This document shows positions 1 through 7,749 of a stretch of DNA of 11,914 nucleotides, piece by piece. The translations under genes and the position numbers were made by a program. The stretch is from Chloroflexi bacterium RBG_16_57_11. Its GTDB lineage: Bacteria > Chloroflexota > Anaerolineae > Anaerolineales > UBA4823. The stretch lies in contig MGNS01000150.1 in assembly GCA_001795165.1 (NCBI GenBank), positions 132,182 through 144,095 on the forward strand, read 5' to 3'. Each line of letters starts with the position of its first letter. The stretch's first letter is position 1. The notes under the pieces were generated by a model, which saw nothing but the letters and a program-made list of their open reading frames with translations, made no database searches and was not told the origin of the DNA.

Positions 1-464
1 GCAGCGTATAAAGTGGCGTTAGCCTGCAGCGTGGAATTCAAGGCGGTAGCGGTCGCCATCTCCGAACTCAACGTGGGCGCTTGAGGGGAGGTCATTTCAA
101 CGGCAACTACTGGCGTTGGGCTGGAGGTCGCGGATGCGGTGGGCGGCAGGGACTTGCGTGTTGGTGTGGCAGTGAACGCAGCAGCAATCGCCGTCTCAGC
201 AGCCGAGGTGGAGGTTCTGGCAATAATCACTGCCACCTCAGTATTTTGCGCTTCAAGGGTAGCCCGCCGTGCTTCCTGCTCATTCCGGGTGCGCGGCAAC
301 AATACCAACGCATAGATGGCAATACAAACCAGGGCTATCAGCGCGATACCACCCAGGGAAGCAGCAATGATCAAAAATGTGCGATTACTCGATGCCTCTG
401 GTTGTGGTTCTTCCTCTGAAGGCTGCTCCAGATCGTCATCTAATTGAAAATCTTCCATGCCCAT
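1..464 (-). CDS. Single-pass membrane protein with Ala/Thr-rich outer region (3' end cut by window edge)
   Basis: The frame stays open from ATG at 464 to the left edge, giving 154 visible codons with no stop. The first ~29 residues are acidic (E and D rich, with PSEEEPQPE). One hydrophobic helix follows at about residues 30-52 (TFLIIAASLGGIALIALVC and onward). After it come a charged stretch (RTRNEQEARRATLEAQNTE) that could form a short coiled coil, and then a low-complexity region rich in Ala, Thr, Ser and Pro. The start is supported by AAGGAG (471-476) six bases upstream; a second ATG two codons later is a weaker choice. It is the last visible gene of the leftward operon, 16 nt after its neighbour. 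The likely topology is a short acidic cytoplasmic tail, one membrane anchor and an extracytoplasmic stalk; this is inference. Any folded domain at the C-terminus lies outside the window, so no function can be given. Confidence 0.8.
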   Translation of the reverse strand, partial: MGMEDFQLDDDLEQPSEEEPQPEASSNRTFLIIAASLGGIALIALVCIAIYALVLLPRTRNEQEARRATLEAQNTEVAVIIARTSTSAAETAIAAAFTATPTRKSLPPTASATSSPTPVVAVEMTSPQAPTLSSEMATATALNSTLQANATLYA

Positions 465-470
465 AGAACT

Positions 471-476
471 CTCCTT
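471..476 (-). promoter_or_regulatory. Shine-Dalgarno AAGGAG for the last visible operon gene
   Basis: On the minus strand AAGGAG lies six bases before ATG 464. It is one of the better ribosome sites in the operon and sits in the only inter-gene gap longer than 2 nt, which supports the chosen start. Confidence 0.7.
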
Positions 477-480
477 CTCT

Positions 481-1533
481 CTATGTTCGGACTTCAAGGT
501 TTGCAAGCGGGGTGATGGTGTGCTCACCATTCTCCAGGTGTATCCGCGCTGCACGAGTGCGTAGACCTGCTGGGAATGCAGTGATACCTTTGATCTCTTC
601 AACTACGCCGATCTCACCAGTAAAAGGCGGGCGAACGATTCGCACTTTTTGGTTTACTTCGAGCGAAATGAAATCGGGTGCAGGGTTTATTGTGCTGGGC
701 ACCACGGCCGGGAAGAAGACCTCGGGTTTAACGCCGGTCAGCACATTCCGGTTTTCAGCGTTTAATGCCACGTCACGACGCTCCAGGGAGAGCAATAATT
801 TGTGGCTGTCTGATCCGATCGGTTGCTTGCCAAAACCCTCCAGCACGATGATTGGGACAGGCGATTTGGCCGCCAGGGGGACCAAGCGCGCTTCCATACT
901 GCCTAAAATCAGACCGTGCAGGGCAAGATCATCGATGGCCTTCAAAACCTCCGGGTCATTGCAATACCCTGCCAGGATCACCCACCCCCGTGAGGTGACA
1001 TCCAAATCAGAAGAAACAATTTCATGATCCGGCGTCTTCGCTAAAATCGAAAGCTGTCCGGAATCGATCCGGCCATTTCCCCATACGCCCTGAAGCAGTG
1101 CGCCTGCGCTCTCAACCACCACGCCGCGCTCAGGGACCAGCTCAATGACTTCGCCAGGCAAACCGGCTTTCATCTGGTATGGCTGGCTACTGATTGCCAG
1201 CAGCATCTGCCCACCTGATGCGACAACCACCTTGCCGGAGCGGGGTGATCGCACAATCCTACGACCGATGCCAACCGGACCAGCGATGATGTCCTTTTCA
1301 GCTAACTGCTCTCCTACCTGGCATTTTATATAGGTCTCGGCCTGGTCCGCCGGTACTCCTAATCCGCGGGCGATATCCAGCAGCAAGTACTCGGGGTAGA
1401 GATTCGATTCGGCAATCGTCTCCGTTGCGCCAACCTTCTGGCCTGCGCGGACCAGAACTTTACCGGCCACCGGCAAAATCCGCTGACGGCGTATGATCGT
1501 CATTGGCAGGATGCACTTCATCGGCGCAAACAT
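481..1533 (-). CDS. Conserved-looking hypothetical protein with barrel-sandwich-like and KOW-like segments, downstream of MutL-like gene
   Basis: This is a 350-aa soluble protein with no signal peptide or membrane helix. Residues 17-42 (RQRILPVAGKVLVRAGQKVG...) and 83-140 (GIGRRIVRSPRSGKVVVASGG...) have the short beta-strand, glycine-turn pattern of biotinyl/lipoyl or RnfC-type barrel-sandwich folds. No lysine sits in a typical biotinyl or lipoyl attachment motif, so it is probably not a classical carrier. Residues 293-312 (NQKVRIVRPPFTGEIGVVEE) resemble a KOW-type beta-barrel entry. The frame is open to 1704, but an upstream start would lie inside the preceding gene. ATG 1533 has GGGAGGG eight bases before it and begins 2 nt after the preceding TAA (1536-1538), so I chose it. 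The pairing with the MutL-like protein suggests a shared job. The fold assignments are by eye only and the function is unknown. Confidence 0.85.
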   Translation of the reverse strand: MFAPMKCILPMTIIRRQRILPVAGKVLVRAGQKVGATETIAESNLYPEYLLLDIARGLGVPADQAETYIKCQVGEQLAEKDIIAGPVGIGRRIVRSPRSGKVVVASGGQMLLAISSQPYQMKAGLPGEVIELVPERGVVVESAGALLQGVWGNGRIDSGQLSILAKTPDHEIVSSDLDVTSRGWVILAGYCNDPEVLKAIDDLALHGLILGSMEARLVPLAAKSPVPIIVLEGFGKQPIGSDSHKLLLSLERRDVALNAENRNVLTGVKPEVFFPAVVPSTINPAPDFISLEVNQKVRIVRPPFTGEIGVVEEIKGITAFPAGLRTRAARIHLENGEHTITPLANLEVRT

Positions 1534-1535
1534 AC

Positions 1536-3290
1536 TTATTGCCCTCCCAGGGTCCACAACCATTTTCGGTAAAGATCTTTGCGCCGTTTGAGGTCCTCGG
1601 GCAAAACCAAAGGTCGGCCACGGGAATCGATAATCAGGCCCAAAGCGCCCCCTGAGACTCTCAAGGTACCGCCCCTTCCTGGGGCGCCCATGCCAACATC
1701 GCAACGATGAAGTGGCTGCAGCTGAAGACGGGCGGTCTGGCCGGCAGGAAGTGGCACCACCTCCAGAGTCCCCTTTTTCACCTCCAGGCTGGCTTCGTGA
1801 CCGCTCTCGTAAGTCATTTTCAATCGCAATATCGGTGAGCCAGCATGGGCCTGCCCAACGGGCGCGATGACCGTGCCTAAATGGAGGAAGGAATTCGATT
1901 CAAGCACCTGGACAGCCAGGACCGGATTCGCGGCCGCAGCCGCGCCCAAGGCGGAGGAGATCTGGTTTTGATCCAATACCAACGTAGTGACGCCACAGGG
2001 CTGAAGGCTGTCCAATATCATCAAAGCAGCCTGGGCAAGATTAGCCGATTGAGCCAGGATACTGCCGGTCGAGACAATCGCTTCAAACCAGGGAAGCAAG
2101 CCATCACCCGGGTAGACAGCCTGACCGGGGAAACCTTGCACCGCCAATCTTGTGGCGCTGTACAAAGCCTGACGGGCCAGGGCTTGCTCAATTGCCGTCT
2201 CCTCCAGGCTAACAGGCAAGCTGGTCGGATATAGAGCCTTATTATAGACGTAGTCAATCAGGTCGTCTTCGCTAAGATCGATCGTCAGCCAGCGCATGAT
2301 GTCGCGCACCGGGACTTGATCGATCATATCCACCAAAGATGTGCCCAGGCCAAATTGAGGGAAAACCCCCAGCGAAAGATCGCCATTGAAAGCGGCTGCA
2401 ATGATTGCTGCGGAAGCACCTAAATTCACACCTAGGACGCCCTTTTGCGTGGTTAGCTCCTTGCTGAGGAAACGAATCACGCGCCCAAAGGCTGTCGCCC
2501 CAGGCACAAGCCCACCTTTTGCCCAGGTGTTCAGCTCGACTACCCCGGGAATCCGCTGCGAGCAGACCTGGCAATAATTCCTGGCCAGTTCAGCGCGTGC
2601 TGGGCCAAGCTGCTCCCGGTCAAGAGATGGACGGATGTTAGGCGCAAAATGCAGGTTCATCGTGTTTTCGAAGGTCGACCGAATTTCCGGCTGGATGGCC
2701 TGATTACCGATAAAAAGCACTTCGGGACGCTGACGATCAGGTTGCAAATAACCTGCCAATCCGATTGCTTCAAGCAATTTGAGGACGGATTGAGAAGCGC
2801 CATTCTCAATCCCACCTGCGGCAATAATCATATCCGGGCGCAGGCGCAAAATCGTGTTTAACCGGGTATCGGTTTTCCGATGATCATTCAGGCTGATCGA
2901 CTGGACCACCTTTGCGTAAGTAGTGGAAGCCAGATGCCGCGCGCTTTCAAGCGAAATGTCTTCCAGCAATCCAACAATAACAACCCTCAACGGCTCACCA
3001 ACCGATATCGTAGCGGCGAATTTATCAATACCGGAGCCATCGGCTGAGGCGGGCATAATCAACTGTTCATCGGTTCCAACAAACGTGCGTCCTGTCACCT
3101 GGTGTAAATGATCCAGTGCCAAACGCACCCCTTCACTGATATTGTGGTATGGCGCGCCTGCGGTGGTGGGAGCCGCTCCACTGGCTATGAAACGGTAGCG
3201 TAAATCTACAACCTCGAACAGAAACGCACGCGTCGTTACGGACCCTACGTCAACCACAAGAAGCGATTCAGCGTCTATAAGTGAGGTCAT
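1536..3290 (-). CDS. MutL-like protein (glutamate mutase MutL family, ASKHA ATPase fold) with C-terminal extension
   Basis: This 584-aa protein resembles the MutL family named after the accessory gene of clostridial coenzyme-B12 glutamate mutase; it is not the DNA-repair MutL. Visible ASKHA-type elements are a first phosphate loop at residues 14-25 (DVGSVTTRAFLF), RPDMIIAAGGIENGAS at 151-166, a second phosphate loop at 287-296 (GVNLGASAAI), and an adenosine-type motif around 405-420 (IVSTGSILAQSANLAQ). Family members as I recall them are about 450-480 aa. Here residues ~465-584 form an extra beta-rich region ending in GGALGLIIDSRGRPL and a basic, Trp-containing tail. The start ATG 3290 is one base after the preceding TAG, with no clear Shine-Dalgarno, so translation is probably coupled. 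Neither glutamate mutase subunit (mutS/glmS or mutE/glmE) is in the window. Its neighbours are membrane proteins, so a role outside glutamate fermentation is likely. The ATPase activity and the substrate are inference. Confidence 0.85.
   Translation of the reverse strand: MTSLIDAESLLVVDVGSVTTRAFLFEVVDLRYRFIASGAAPTTAGAPYHNISEGVRLALDHLHQVTGRTFVGTDEQLIMPASADGSGIDKFAATISVGEPLRVVIVGLLEDISLESARHLASTTYAKVVQSISLNDHRKTDTRLNTILRLRPDMIIAAGGIENGASQSVLKLLEAIGLAGYLQPDRQRPEVLFIGNQAIQPEIRSTFENTMNLHFAPNIRPSLDREQLGPARAELARNYCQVCSQRIPGVVELNTWAKGGLVPGATAFGRVIRFLSKELTTQKGVLGVNLGASAAIIAAAFNGDLSLGVFPQFGLGTSLVDMIDQVPVRDIMRWLTIDLSEDDLIDYVYNKALYPTSLPVSLEETAIEQALARQALYSATRLAVQGFPGQAVYPGDGLLPWFEAIVSTGSILAQSANLAQAALMILDSLQPCGVTTLVLDQNQISSALGAAAAANPVLAVQVLESNSFLHLGTVIAPVGQAHAGSPILRLKMTYESGHEASLEVKKGTLEVVPLPAGQTARLQLQPLHRCDVGMGAPGRGGTLRVSGGALGLIIDSRGRPLVLPEDLKRRKDLYRKWLWTLGGQ
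1542..1548 (-). promoter_or_regulatory. Shine-Dalgarno GGGAGGG fixing the start at 1533
   Basis: The minus-strand sequence GGGAGGG lies eight bases upstream of ATG 1533 and inside the end of the MutL-like gene. It favours this start over the longer open frame that reaches 1704. Confidence 0.65.
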
Positions 3291-3291
3291 A

Positions 3292-3975
3292 CTAGGCAGC
3301 CGGATTGATTAACCAAAAAAGAAAGGTGACCAGAGAGCTCAAGCGTTCGACCAGTGCAGTCAAGGCAGCAGAATAGACCCCGGCAAAGATCACCCCCAAA
3401 GCTATGGCAATGATGATCTTGCCGACCATTGTGAGGCTTTGTATCCAGACCGGCCTAGGTGTGCGGACATAGAAGTGGAAGTACGCCAATGTGAGGACGG
3501 TGGCCAGAAGGATGATGGCGCCGTTGAATAGCTCCCAATCCATTGATTTGTCGCTGGTTGAAATTGCTTGGACATCCAACAAGTTAATGCTGGCCTGTAC
3601 CTGGGGAAAAAGCGTACCAAAAATGGCACCGCCGATGGCGGTTGCTGCGCCCACACCGACCAGAAACGCCATCACCGGAGTGCCCAAACTCGAAAAGCGC
3701 GGCGAAGCCTTCGTAAGCAAAAGAACACTCAAAACTAATGGCACAAGCGTGAGCAGGCGTTCGAACTGCAATCCAAAAAAAATTGGCTCCACAAGACGCG
3801 GCCACACGACGCTGTAGATGGCGACTGCAGCCATGAAGGCAGCAGCCACGCCCACAAACAAGTGGACCGTAAAGCGGAATAAGACATTATCCCCGAGTAG
3901 ATAGCTGAAGATCAGCAGTGTGAGGATAAAACCTGTAAAAGCCCCGAGAATGCTACCCCAATCCGTCAGGTTCAT
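3292..3975 (-). CDS. Integral membrane protein, six to seven helices, function unknown
   Basis: This 227-aa protein is almost wholly hydrophobic. Likely helices lie near residues 7-28, 33-57, 68-88, 98-122, 148-170 and 182-205, with a possible seventh at 208-224. A glycine- and alanine-rich helix (FLVGVGAATAIGGAIFGTLFP, near 104-124) suggests tight helix packing. The loop after it (about 125-147, with DVQAISTSDKSMDWE) is the longest non-membrane segment. The ATG overlaps the stop of the zinc-ribbon gene upstream as ATGA, and the MutL-like gene starts one base after its TAG, so it is tightly coupled on both sides. I see no transporter or enzyme signature. It is probably a membrane subunit of whatever complex the operon makes; that is inference. 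Confidence 0.85.
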   Translation of the reverse strand: MNLTDWGSILGAFTGFILTLLIFSYLLGDNVLFRFTVHLFVGVAAAFMAAVAIYSVVWPRLVEPIFFGLQFERLLTLVPLVLSVLLLTKASPRFSSLGTPVMAFLVGVGAATAIGGAIFGTLFPQVQASINLLDVQAISTSDKSMDWELFNGAIILLATVLTLAYFHFYVRTPRPVWIQSLTMVGKIIIAIALGVIFAGVYSAALTALVERLSSLVTFLFWLINPAA

Positions 3976-6380
3976 GCTCCTTTCCCACCGACAGACACTT
4001 GCTTCCGTCGACCTGCCTGTGCCGTGACCAGGTTCGCCAATCCTGCCAACACCATCAATAGAACAGCAATCAGAGCTCCCACGCCAAAAGGCGACCAGAA
4101 TCGCGTCGCTGCTCCACTCCTGGCGCTTTGACTTAAATAAGCGGCACCACCGGCCAACCCGCCAACCAACCCTTGAACTTGTGGTGGGTTGGCTTCATAA
4201 TAGGGTCGAACAACCGGCTCAGCTTGAGCACTCAACACCATTACCAGCGGCGTCGCACCTAAATAATGTTGGATCTGCTCGATCCAATAGCGAGCTACAT
4301 CCGGGTTCTCGGTAGCCACAACGACCATGGCAAATTTCTCCAGCGTATCCACGGTTTGTAACGCTGGGCTACCCCAAACCGGCTCACCACGCAAATTGGT
4401 TGGCAGGACTTCGCGCGGTGATTGTGCGAAGGCAAGCAGGCCGGTTGCGCCACCGGGGATATATCCCAGGTTAGCATAGTTGGCGTTTGCCTGCACAGAG
4501 GCGCCGGTTGCAACGCGCATCTGGGTAAACAGATGCTCGGCCTGCACTGGCCCCGTTGCGATCGTGGAGACGGCCGCCAGATAGGCGCCGCGGTCGTACA
4601 GATGCTGTACCACCGGGGCGGTGATTGTATCCATCTCGCCTGAAAATCCGGGTTGATAATCTACAGCCAGCAGCACCGGGGCGCCAGGTGGAAGGCTATC
4701 AATCAACATTCCCACAGCCTCTACCTCCAGAGGTAATACAGGCATGTCGAGCTGAGGTGTGCCGGTGAACAGCACTAAAAGCAACGGGACAATTAAAAAT
4801 GCAGCAATCAGCAGACGGATGACCTTTTGAGGGCCAATTACCGAGCGCTCCTGTAATACCTCAGGCTCACCTTCCGAATCGATCAGGCTGTGTAATAGCT
4901 CAGCCTGGAGCTGCTGGGAATCGGTGACTTGCAGCTTGATGGAATAAACGGGCGGTTTTTGGACTTTTGAGATATCCGGCTCGGCTGGGAGTGCGCCACG
5001 CAAGCCCGCCAACGGGCCGGCGCCCTCGATCTGCTGAGACTCGGGGCTGTCGAGTACGCTCGCCGCAGCTGCGGTCACGCCGACCGGCCGCATCGCCTGA
5101 AGCCAGGATGGCAGCTCGGCAGGCTTTAACACATCCTCCTCTGCCAGGCTTTCCTCCGAGATTTCCGCCTTTTCAACCGAACCAACGATTAGCCACTCAG
5201 GCAAGGAGCTATCCGACTCTGACCCAAGCCCCGCTGCCGCACCGACTTTAGGGGACTGTTCATCGGCTGCATTCGACGAAAGATCACCGTAGGTAGCTTC
5301 CAGCTCGTCAAGCCACTCGAGATCTTCTTCAGGCAGCTCCTCCCCCAGATCCATGTCATGGGCTATTGCCGCCGCCCCAGCAACCGCCAGGAAAGGAGCG
5401 GCTTTTTCGGCAGGCGTTTCCTGCTCTCCGGAGGGTGCTTCTGGAATCAAATCAGCCGTCAGCTCTTCTAGGCTTTCCCCTTCAGGCGCCAGCTCTTCCG
5501 ATATGGCAACCGCTTCATCTTCGGGAGGAGATAGCCGCGGCTCAGAGTCCCGGGGGATTTCAAGTTCCGCATCAATCAGATCCACATCGCCAGTGGCCGC
5601 GATCGGATTGACCTCACCGTCGGTCTGGAATAACCAGGCTGGCAATTCTTCCTCTATATCCAGCTCTCCGGTTGGCTCCGGTGGCTTGCTGCTCTGGGCT
5701 AAATCCGCAGCCTGGTCAATCTCCGGTTCCAACCGGTCGGTAGACTCGGGCTCCGCTGGGGTGAGCCAATCCAACAATGACTCCGTAGATTCGGGCGGTT
5801 GGGTCTCTTTTGGTGCAGACCAGTCTTGCTCATCTGGTGAAATTACACCTGGAGCACCGGGCAACTCACCGGTTTCTTGCGGTTCCTTATCTTCGATCGG
5901 GGTTGTGTCAATCCTTGACAGCCAATCGGCCTCGTCCTGTAATGCGGCCTCACTCGCTACACCTGAAACATTTTCCTCTTCCGCTTCGGCCAGATTATCT
6001 TCAGGCAGATTATCTTCAGCGAGGAATCTTTGCAGCCAATCAGACGAATCCTCGTCTGAGCTGTCGGCATCAGTGCTGGGTATTGCTTCGGATTGAAGGT
6101 AACCTGGATCGACAGGCTGTTCGCGCAAATCGCTCAACCAATCCGGTAGATTGTTGTCGTTTTCCGGCTCGGGCTCCGTTACTGCGGATTGTTCTTCTTG
6201 CGGTAGGCGCAAAGATTTCAGCCACTCGGGGAGACCATCATCTTGTTCTTCGGCAGGTCCGGACTGACCAACGTTGGAGGCAGAATTCCAGATGGGGCTC
6301 AAGCGCGCATGGCAATACTGGCATTCCTTAAGGTCCTCCGGGTTGGCCTTACCACACATTGGGCAACGGACATCCGCCAT
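3972..6380 (-). CDS. Zinc-ribbon protein with acidic linker carrying nine Trp-Leu motifs and a two-helix membrane domain
   Basis: This protein has 802 aa. A zinc ribbon opens it (C6, C9, C20, C23, as CPMC then CQYC). Residues ~40-470 are acidic and low in complexity (E, D, S, P), with nine spaced short motifs of the type L-P-x-W-L at W53, W81, W115, W153, W205, W249, W356, W396 and W426. A helix at 519-539 leads into a ~220-residue folded-looking domain (PGAPVLLAVDYQPGFSGEMD, ANLGYIPGG, QVQGLVGGLAGGAAYLS), then a second helix at 766-786 and a basic tail. With the ribbon inside the cell, the 540-765 domain would lie outside and the tail inside; this is inference. ATG 6380 is 2 nt after the preceding TAG, with a weak GGTGG upstream. 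The Trp motifs look like repeated binding peptides for a partner. No enzyme is recognised. Confidence 0.88.
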   Translation of the reverse strand: MADVRCPMCGKANPEDLKECQYCHARLSPIWNSASNVGQSGPAEEQDDGLPEWLKSLRLPQEEQSAVTEPEPENDNNLPDWLSDLREQPVDPGYLQSEAIPSTDADSSDEDSSDWLQRFLAEDNLPEDNLAEAEEENVSGVASEAALQDEADWLSRIDTTPIEDKEPQETGELPGAPGVISPDEQDWSAPKETQPPESTESLLDWLTPAEPESTDRLEPEIDQAADLAQSSKPPEPTGELDIEEELPAWLFQTDGEVNPIAATGDVDLIDAELEIPRDSEPRLSPPEDEAVAISEELAPEGESLEELTADLIPEAPSGEQETPAEKAAPFLAVAGAAAIAHDMDLGEELPEEDLEWLDELEATYGDLSSNAADEQSPKVGAAAGLGSESDSSLPEWLIVGSVEKAEISEESLAEEDVLKPAELPSWLQAMRPVGVTAAAASVLDSPESQQIEGAGPLAGLRGALPAEPDISKVQKPPVYSIKLQVTDSQQLQAELLHSLIDSEGEPEVLQERSVIGPQKVIRLLIAAFLIVPLLLVLFTGTPQLDMPVLPLEVEAVGMLIDSLPPGAPVLLAVDYQPGFSGEMDTITAPVVQHLYDRGAYLAAVSTIATGPVQAEHLFTQMRVATGASVQANANYANLGYIPGGATGLLAFAQSPREVLPTNLRGEPVWGSPALQTVDTLEKFAMVVVATENPDVARYWIEQIQHYLGATPLVMVLSAQAEPVVRPYYEANPPQVQGLVGGLAGGAAYLSQSARSGAATRFWSPFGVGALIAVLLMVLAGLANLVTAQAGRRKQVSVGGKGA
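5991..6020. repeat. 15-bp tandem duplication in the acidic linker
   Basis: Two adjacent 15-bp units (CAGATTATCTTCAGG and the same ending in C) differ at one base. The length is a multiple of three, so the minus-strand gene gains five residues in frame (EDNLP then EDNLA). It shows how the low-complexity linker can grow by in-frame slippage. Confidence 0.7.
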
Positions 6381-6382
6381 AT

Positions 6383-7012
6383 CTAACCACCATAGGGCCG
6401 GTCAGAGCCCAATAGGATCCTTAAGCCAGTCGCAATCGTACCCAACGCCACACCCAGCAGGATACCGCGCACCCCGGCGACCGCCCAGACCTGAGTTATC
6501 CAGTCGCGCAATTCGACGATAAGTGGGACGTTTAGACCGGGTAGGGTAAAGGCCCCGACCAGGACAAACAGGACGACTCCAGCAAAGACGAGCACTGGGA
6601 TCGTTATTTTTCTGTGAAACATGCGCGCAAAAGCGTAAATCAATACCACCGCCAGTAAAGCCAGCAAGCTGGTTTCGATAGGCAAAAGAATAAAGTTATA
6701 AATCCACATCGATCCAACGGTTGTTGGACCACCCCATGCGGCAATGATAAATATCGTGACCAGGATAGAAATCATTAATACCAGGCTGTTGCCCGAGCCT
6801 TTTTGGGACGCTCTGAAACGCTTCCAGTGTACGACCGCAAGGTTCAATACACCGACCAATAGCGCAACGGCTGCTAAAATCACTGCCCAATCGACGAGCA
6901 AAAGACGTAGATCACGTAACCCAGGTAGATCAATGAAATATCCCAACAGGACGATGCCCCCGCTGACGATCGCGATACCGGCCAGAATGGATGTACTCAG
7001 GCTGATTTTCAT
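6383..7012 (-). CDS. Integral membrane protein, about six helices, function unknown
   Basis: This is a 209-aa hydrophobic protein. Likely helices are near residues 7-25, 42-62, 76-93, 103-128, 137-157 and 178-200. Charged loops (KRFRASQKGS near 64-73; FHRKI near 132-136) alternate with the helices, and the positive charges suggest which loops face the cytoplasm. The C-terminus (RGILLGVALGTIATGLRILLG then SDRPYGG) is a glycine-rich helix with a conserved-looking polar end. The ATG overlaps the stop of the DUF6754-type gene as ATGA, and the zinc-ribbon gene starts 2 nt after its stop. I recognise no transporter or enzyme signature. Its place between two membrane proteins suggests it is part of the same assembly. 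Confidence 0.85.
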   Translation of the reverse strand: MKISLSTSILAGIAIVSGGIVLLGYFIDLPGLRDLRLLLVDWAVILAAVALLVGVLNLAVVHWKRFRASQKGSGNSLVLMISILVTIFIIAAWGGPTTVGSMWIYNFILLPIETSLLALLAVVLIYAFARMFHRKITIPVLVFAGVVLFVLVGAFTLPGLNVPLIVELRDWITQVWAVAGVRGILLGVALGTIATGLRILLGSDRPYGG

Positions 7013-7749
7013 AATATACCAGCCAGCTTGAGTGCCGCGCCAGCCAGAATGACCCCGATCAACAACCAGCGTAAAACATCCTGGGTTCGCAGGCTGGCGG
7101 CATGCATGGGACCCGCCTGTACATAGGCCCCCGCAGCATAAAATTCCTCGCCGATCAACGGCTCCTGGATTGCGGAAAACATCACCGCCTGAGCGGCCAG
7201 ATTCTCACTGCCTCCCAGGCTCACACTGTTTGTTTGCTCGGCTGCGTCAGCGATCAGGGCCACCTCGCTGCCGAATGAGCCGGCCATTATATTCACAGAG
7301 ACTTGCTGGTCATAAACAACGGGTAAGGTTCCAGCGGCAAATGAAAACGGAGTCAAACCACTGATTTGAGCGGCATCGGGATCAAATGGACTTTCAACGT
7401 TGATGGCGCGGTAGGCAGAACGCAACGTGTCCTGAGAGAGAAATGCTTGCGCCGCCTCGCCACTGGTTGTTACGGGTGGACGGTCGCTGAACATGGCAGC
7501 CCGGGCAATCCGTTGAAGTACGCTCAGGCCTACAAAAGAAGATGTGGATGTTTGACCTGTGATACCGCCATGCCCCAAGGACAGGTGCAACCGCTGTCCG
7601 GCCTCTACCGACAGATGGATGCCTTGCTTGAGTTTTGCAAAGGCCGGGATCGAGCGTAAATTCTGCCGCAATTGCTTGCGGTCCCGTGCCCAGAACAGGC
7701 TCATCAACACGATGAACAGGATTACGAAGCCCAAACCCAAAAATGTCAC
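7009..7749 (-). CDS. DUF6754-type membrane protein
   Basis: The protein has 246 aa from GTG 7749. A membrane anchor at residues 3-20 (FLGLGFVILFIVLMSLFW) is followed by a ~200-residue globular domain and a C-terminal helix at 226-244. The domain matches my recollection of DUF6754: IHLSVEAGQRLHLSLGHGGI near 44-63, then VGLSVLQRIARAA, then VSVNIMAGSFGSEVALIADA near 150-169, and GEEFYAAGAYV at 200-210 just before the last helix. No enzymatic role is known to me. Start choice: the frame also opens at TTG 7773, but GTG 7749 forms a GTGA overlap with the upstream stop, like the ATGA junctions elsewhere in the operon, and has GGGAG 11 nt upstream. The family call is by eye, and fairly secure because several motifs fall in the expected order. 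Confidence 0.82.
   Translation of the reverse strand: MTFLGLGFVILFIVLMSLFWARDRKQLRQNLRSIPAFAKLKQGIHLSVEAGQRLHLSLGHGGITGQTSTSSFVGLSVLQRIARAAMFSDRPPVTTSGEAAQAFLSQDTLRSAYRAINVESPFDPDAAQISGLTPFSFAAGTLPVVYDQQVSVNIMAGSFGSEVALIADAAEQTNSVSLGGSENLAAQAVMFSAIQEPLIGEEFYAAGAYVQAGPMHAASLRTQDVLRWLLIGVILAGAALKLAGIL

Noticed and set aside
512..1027. Plus-strand open frame of 171 codons
   Set aside because: It is antisense to the 350-aa operon protein, without a Shine-Dalgarno or family resemblance.
1534..1704. N-terminal extension of the 350-aa protein
   Set aside because: It would overlap the MutL-like gene by about 170 bp and has an unrelated composition; ATG 1533 has a good Shine-Dalgarno.
1536..3290. 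Reading the MutL-like gene as DNA mismatch-repair MutL
   Set aside because: There is no GHKL ATPase motif; the loops are of ASKHA type and match the glutamate mutase accessory family instead.
5353..6096. Long plus-strand Ser-rich open frame (247 codons)
   Set aside because: It is the antisense of the acidic linker of the zinc-ribbon gene; Glu/Asp codons read backwards give Ser-rich sequence. It has no ribosome site or domain.
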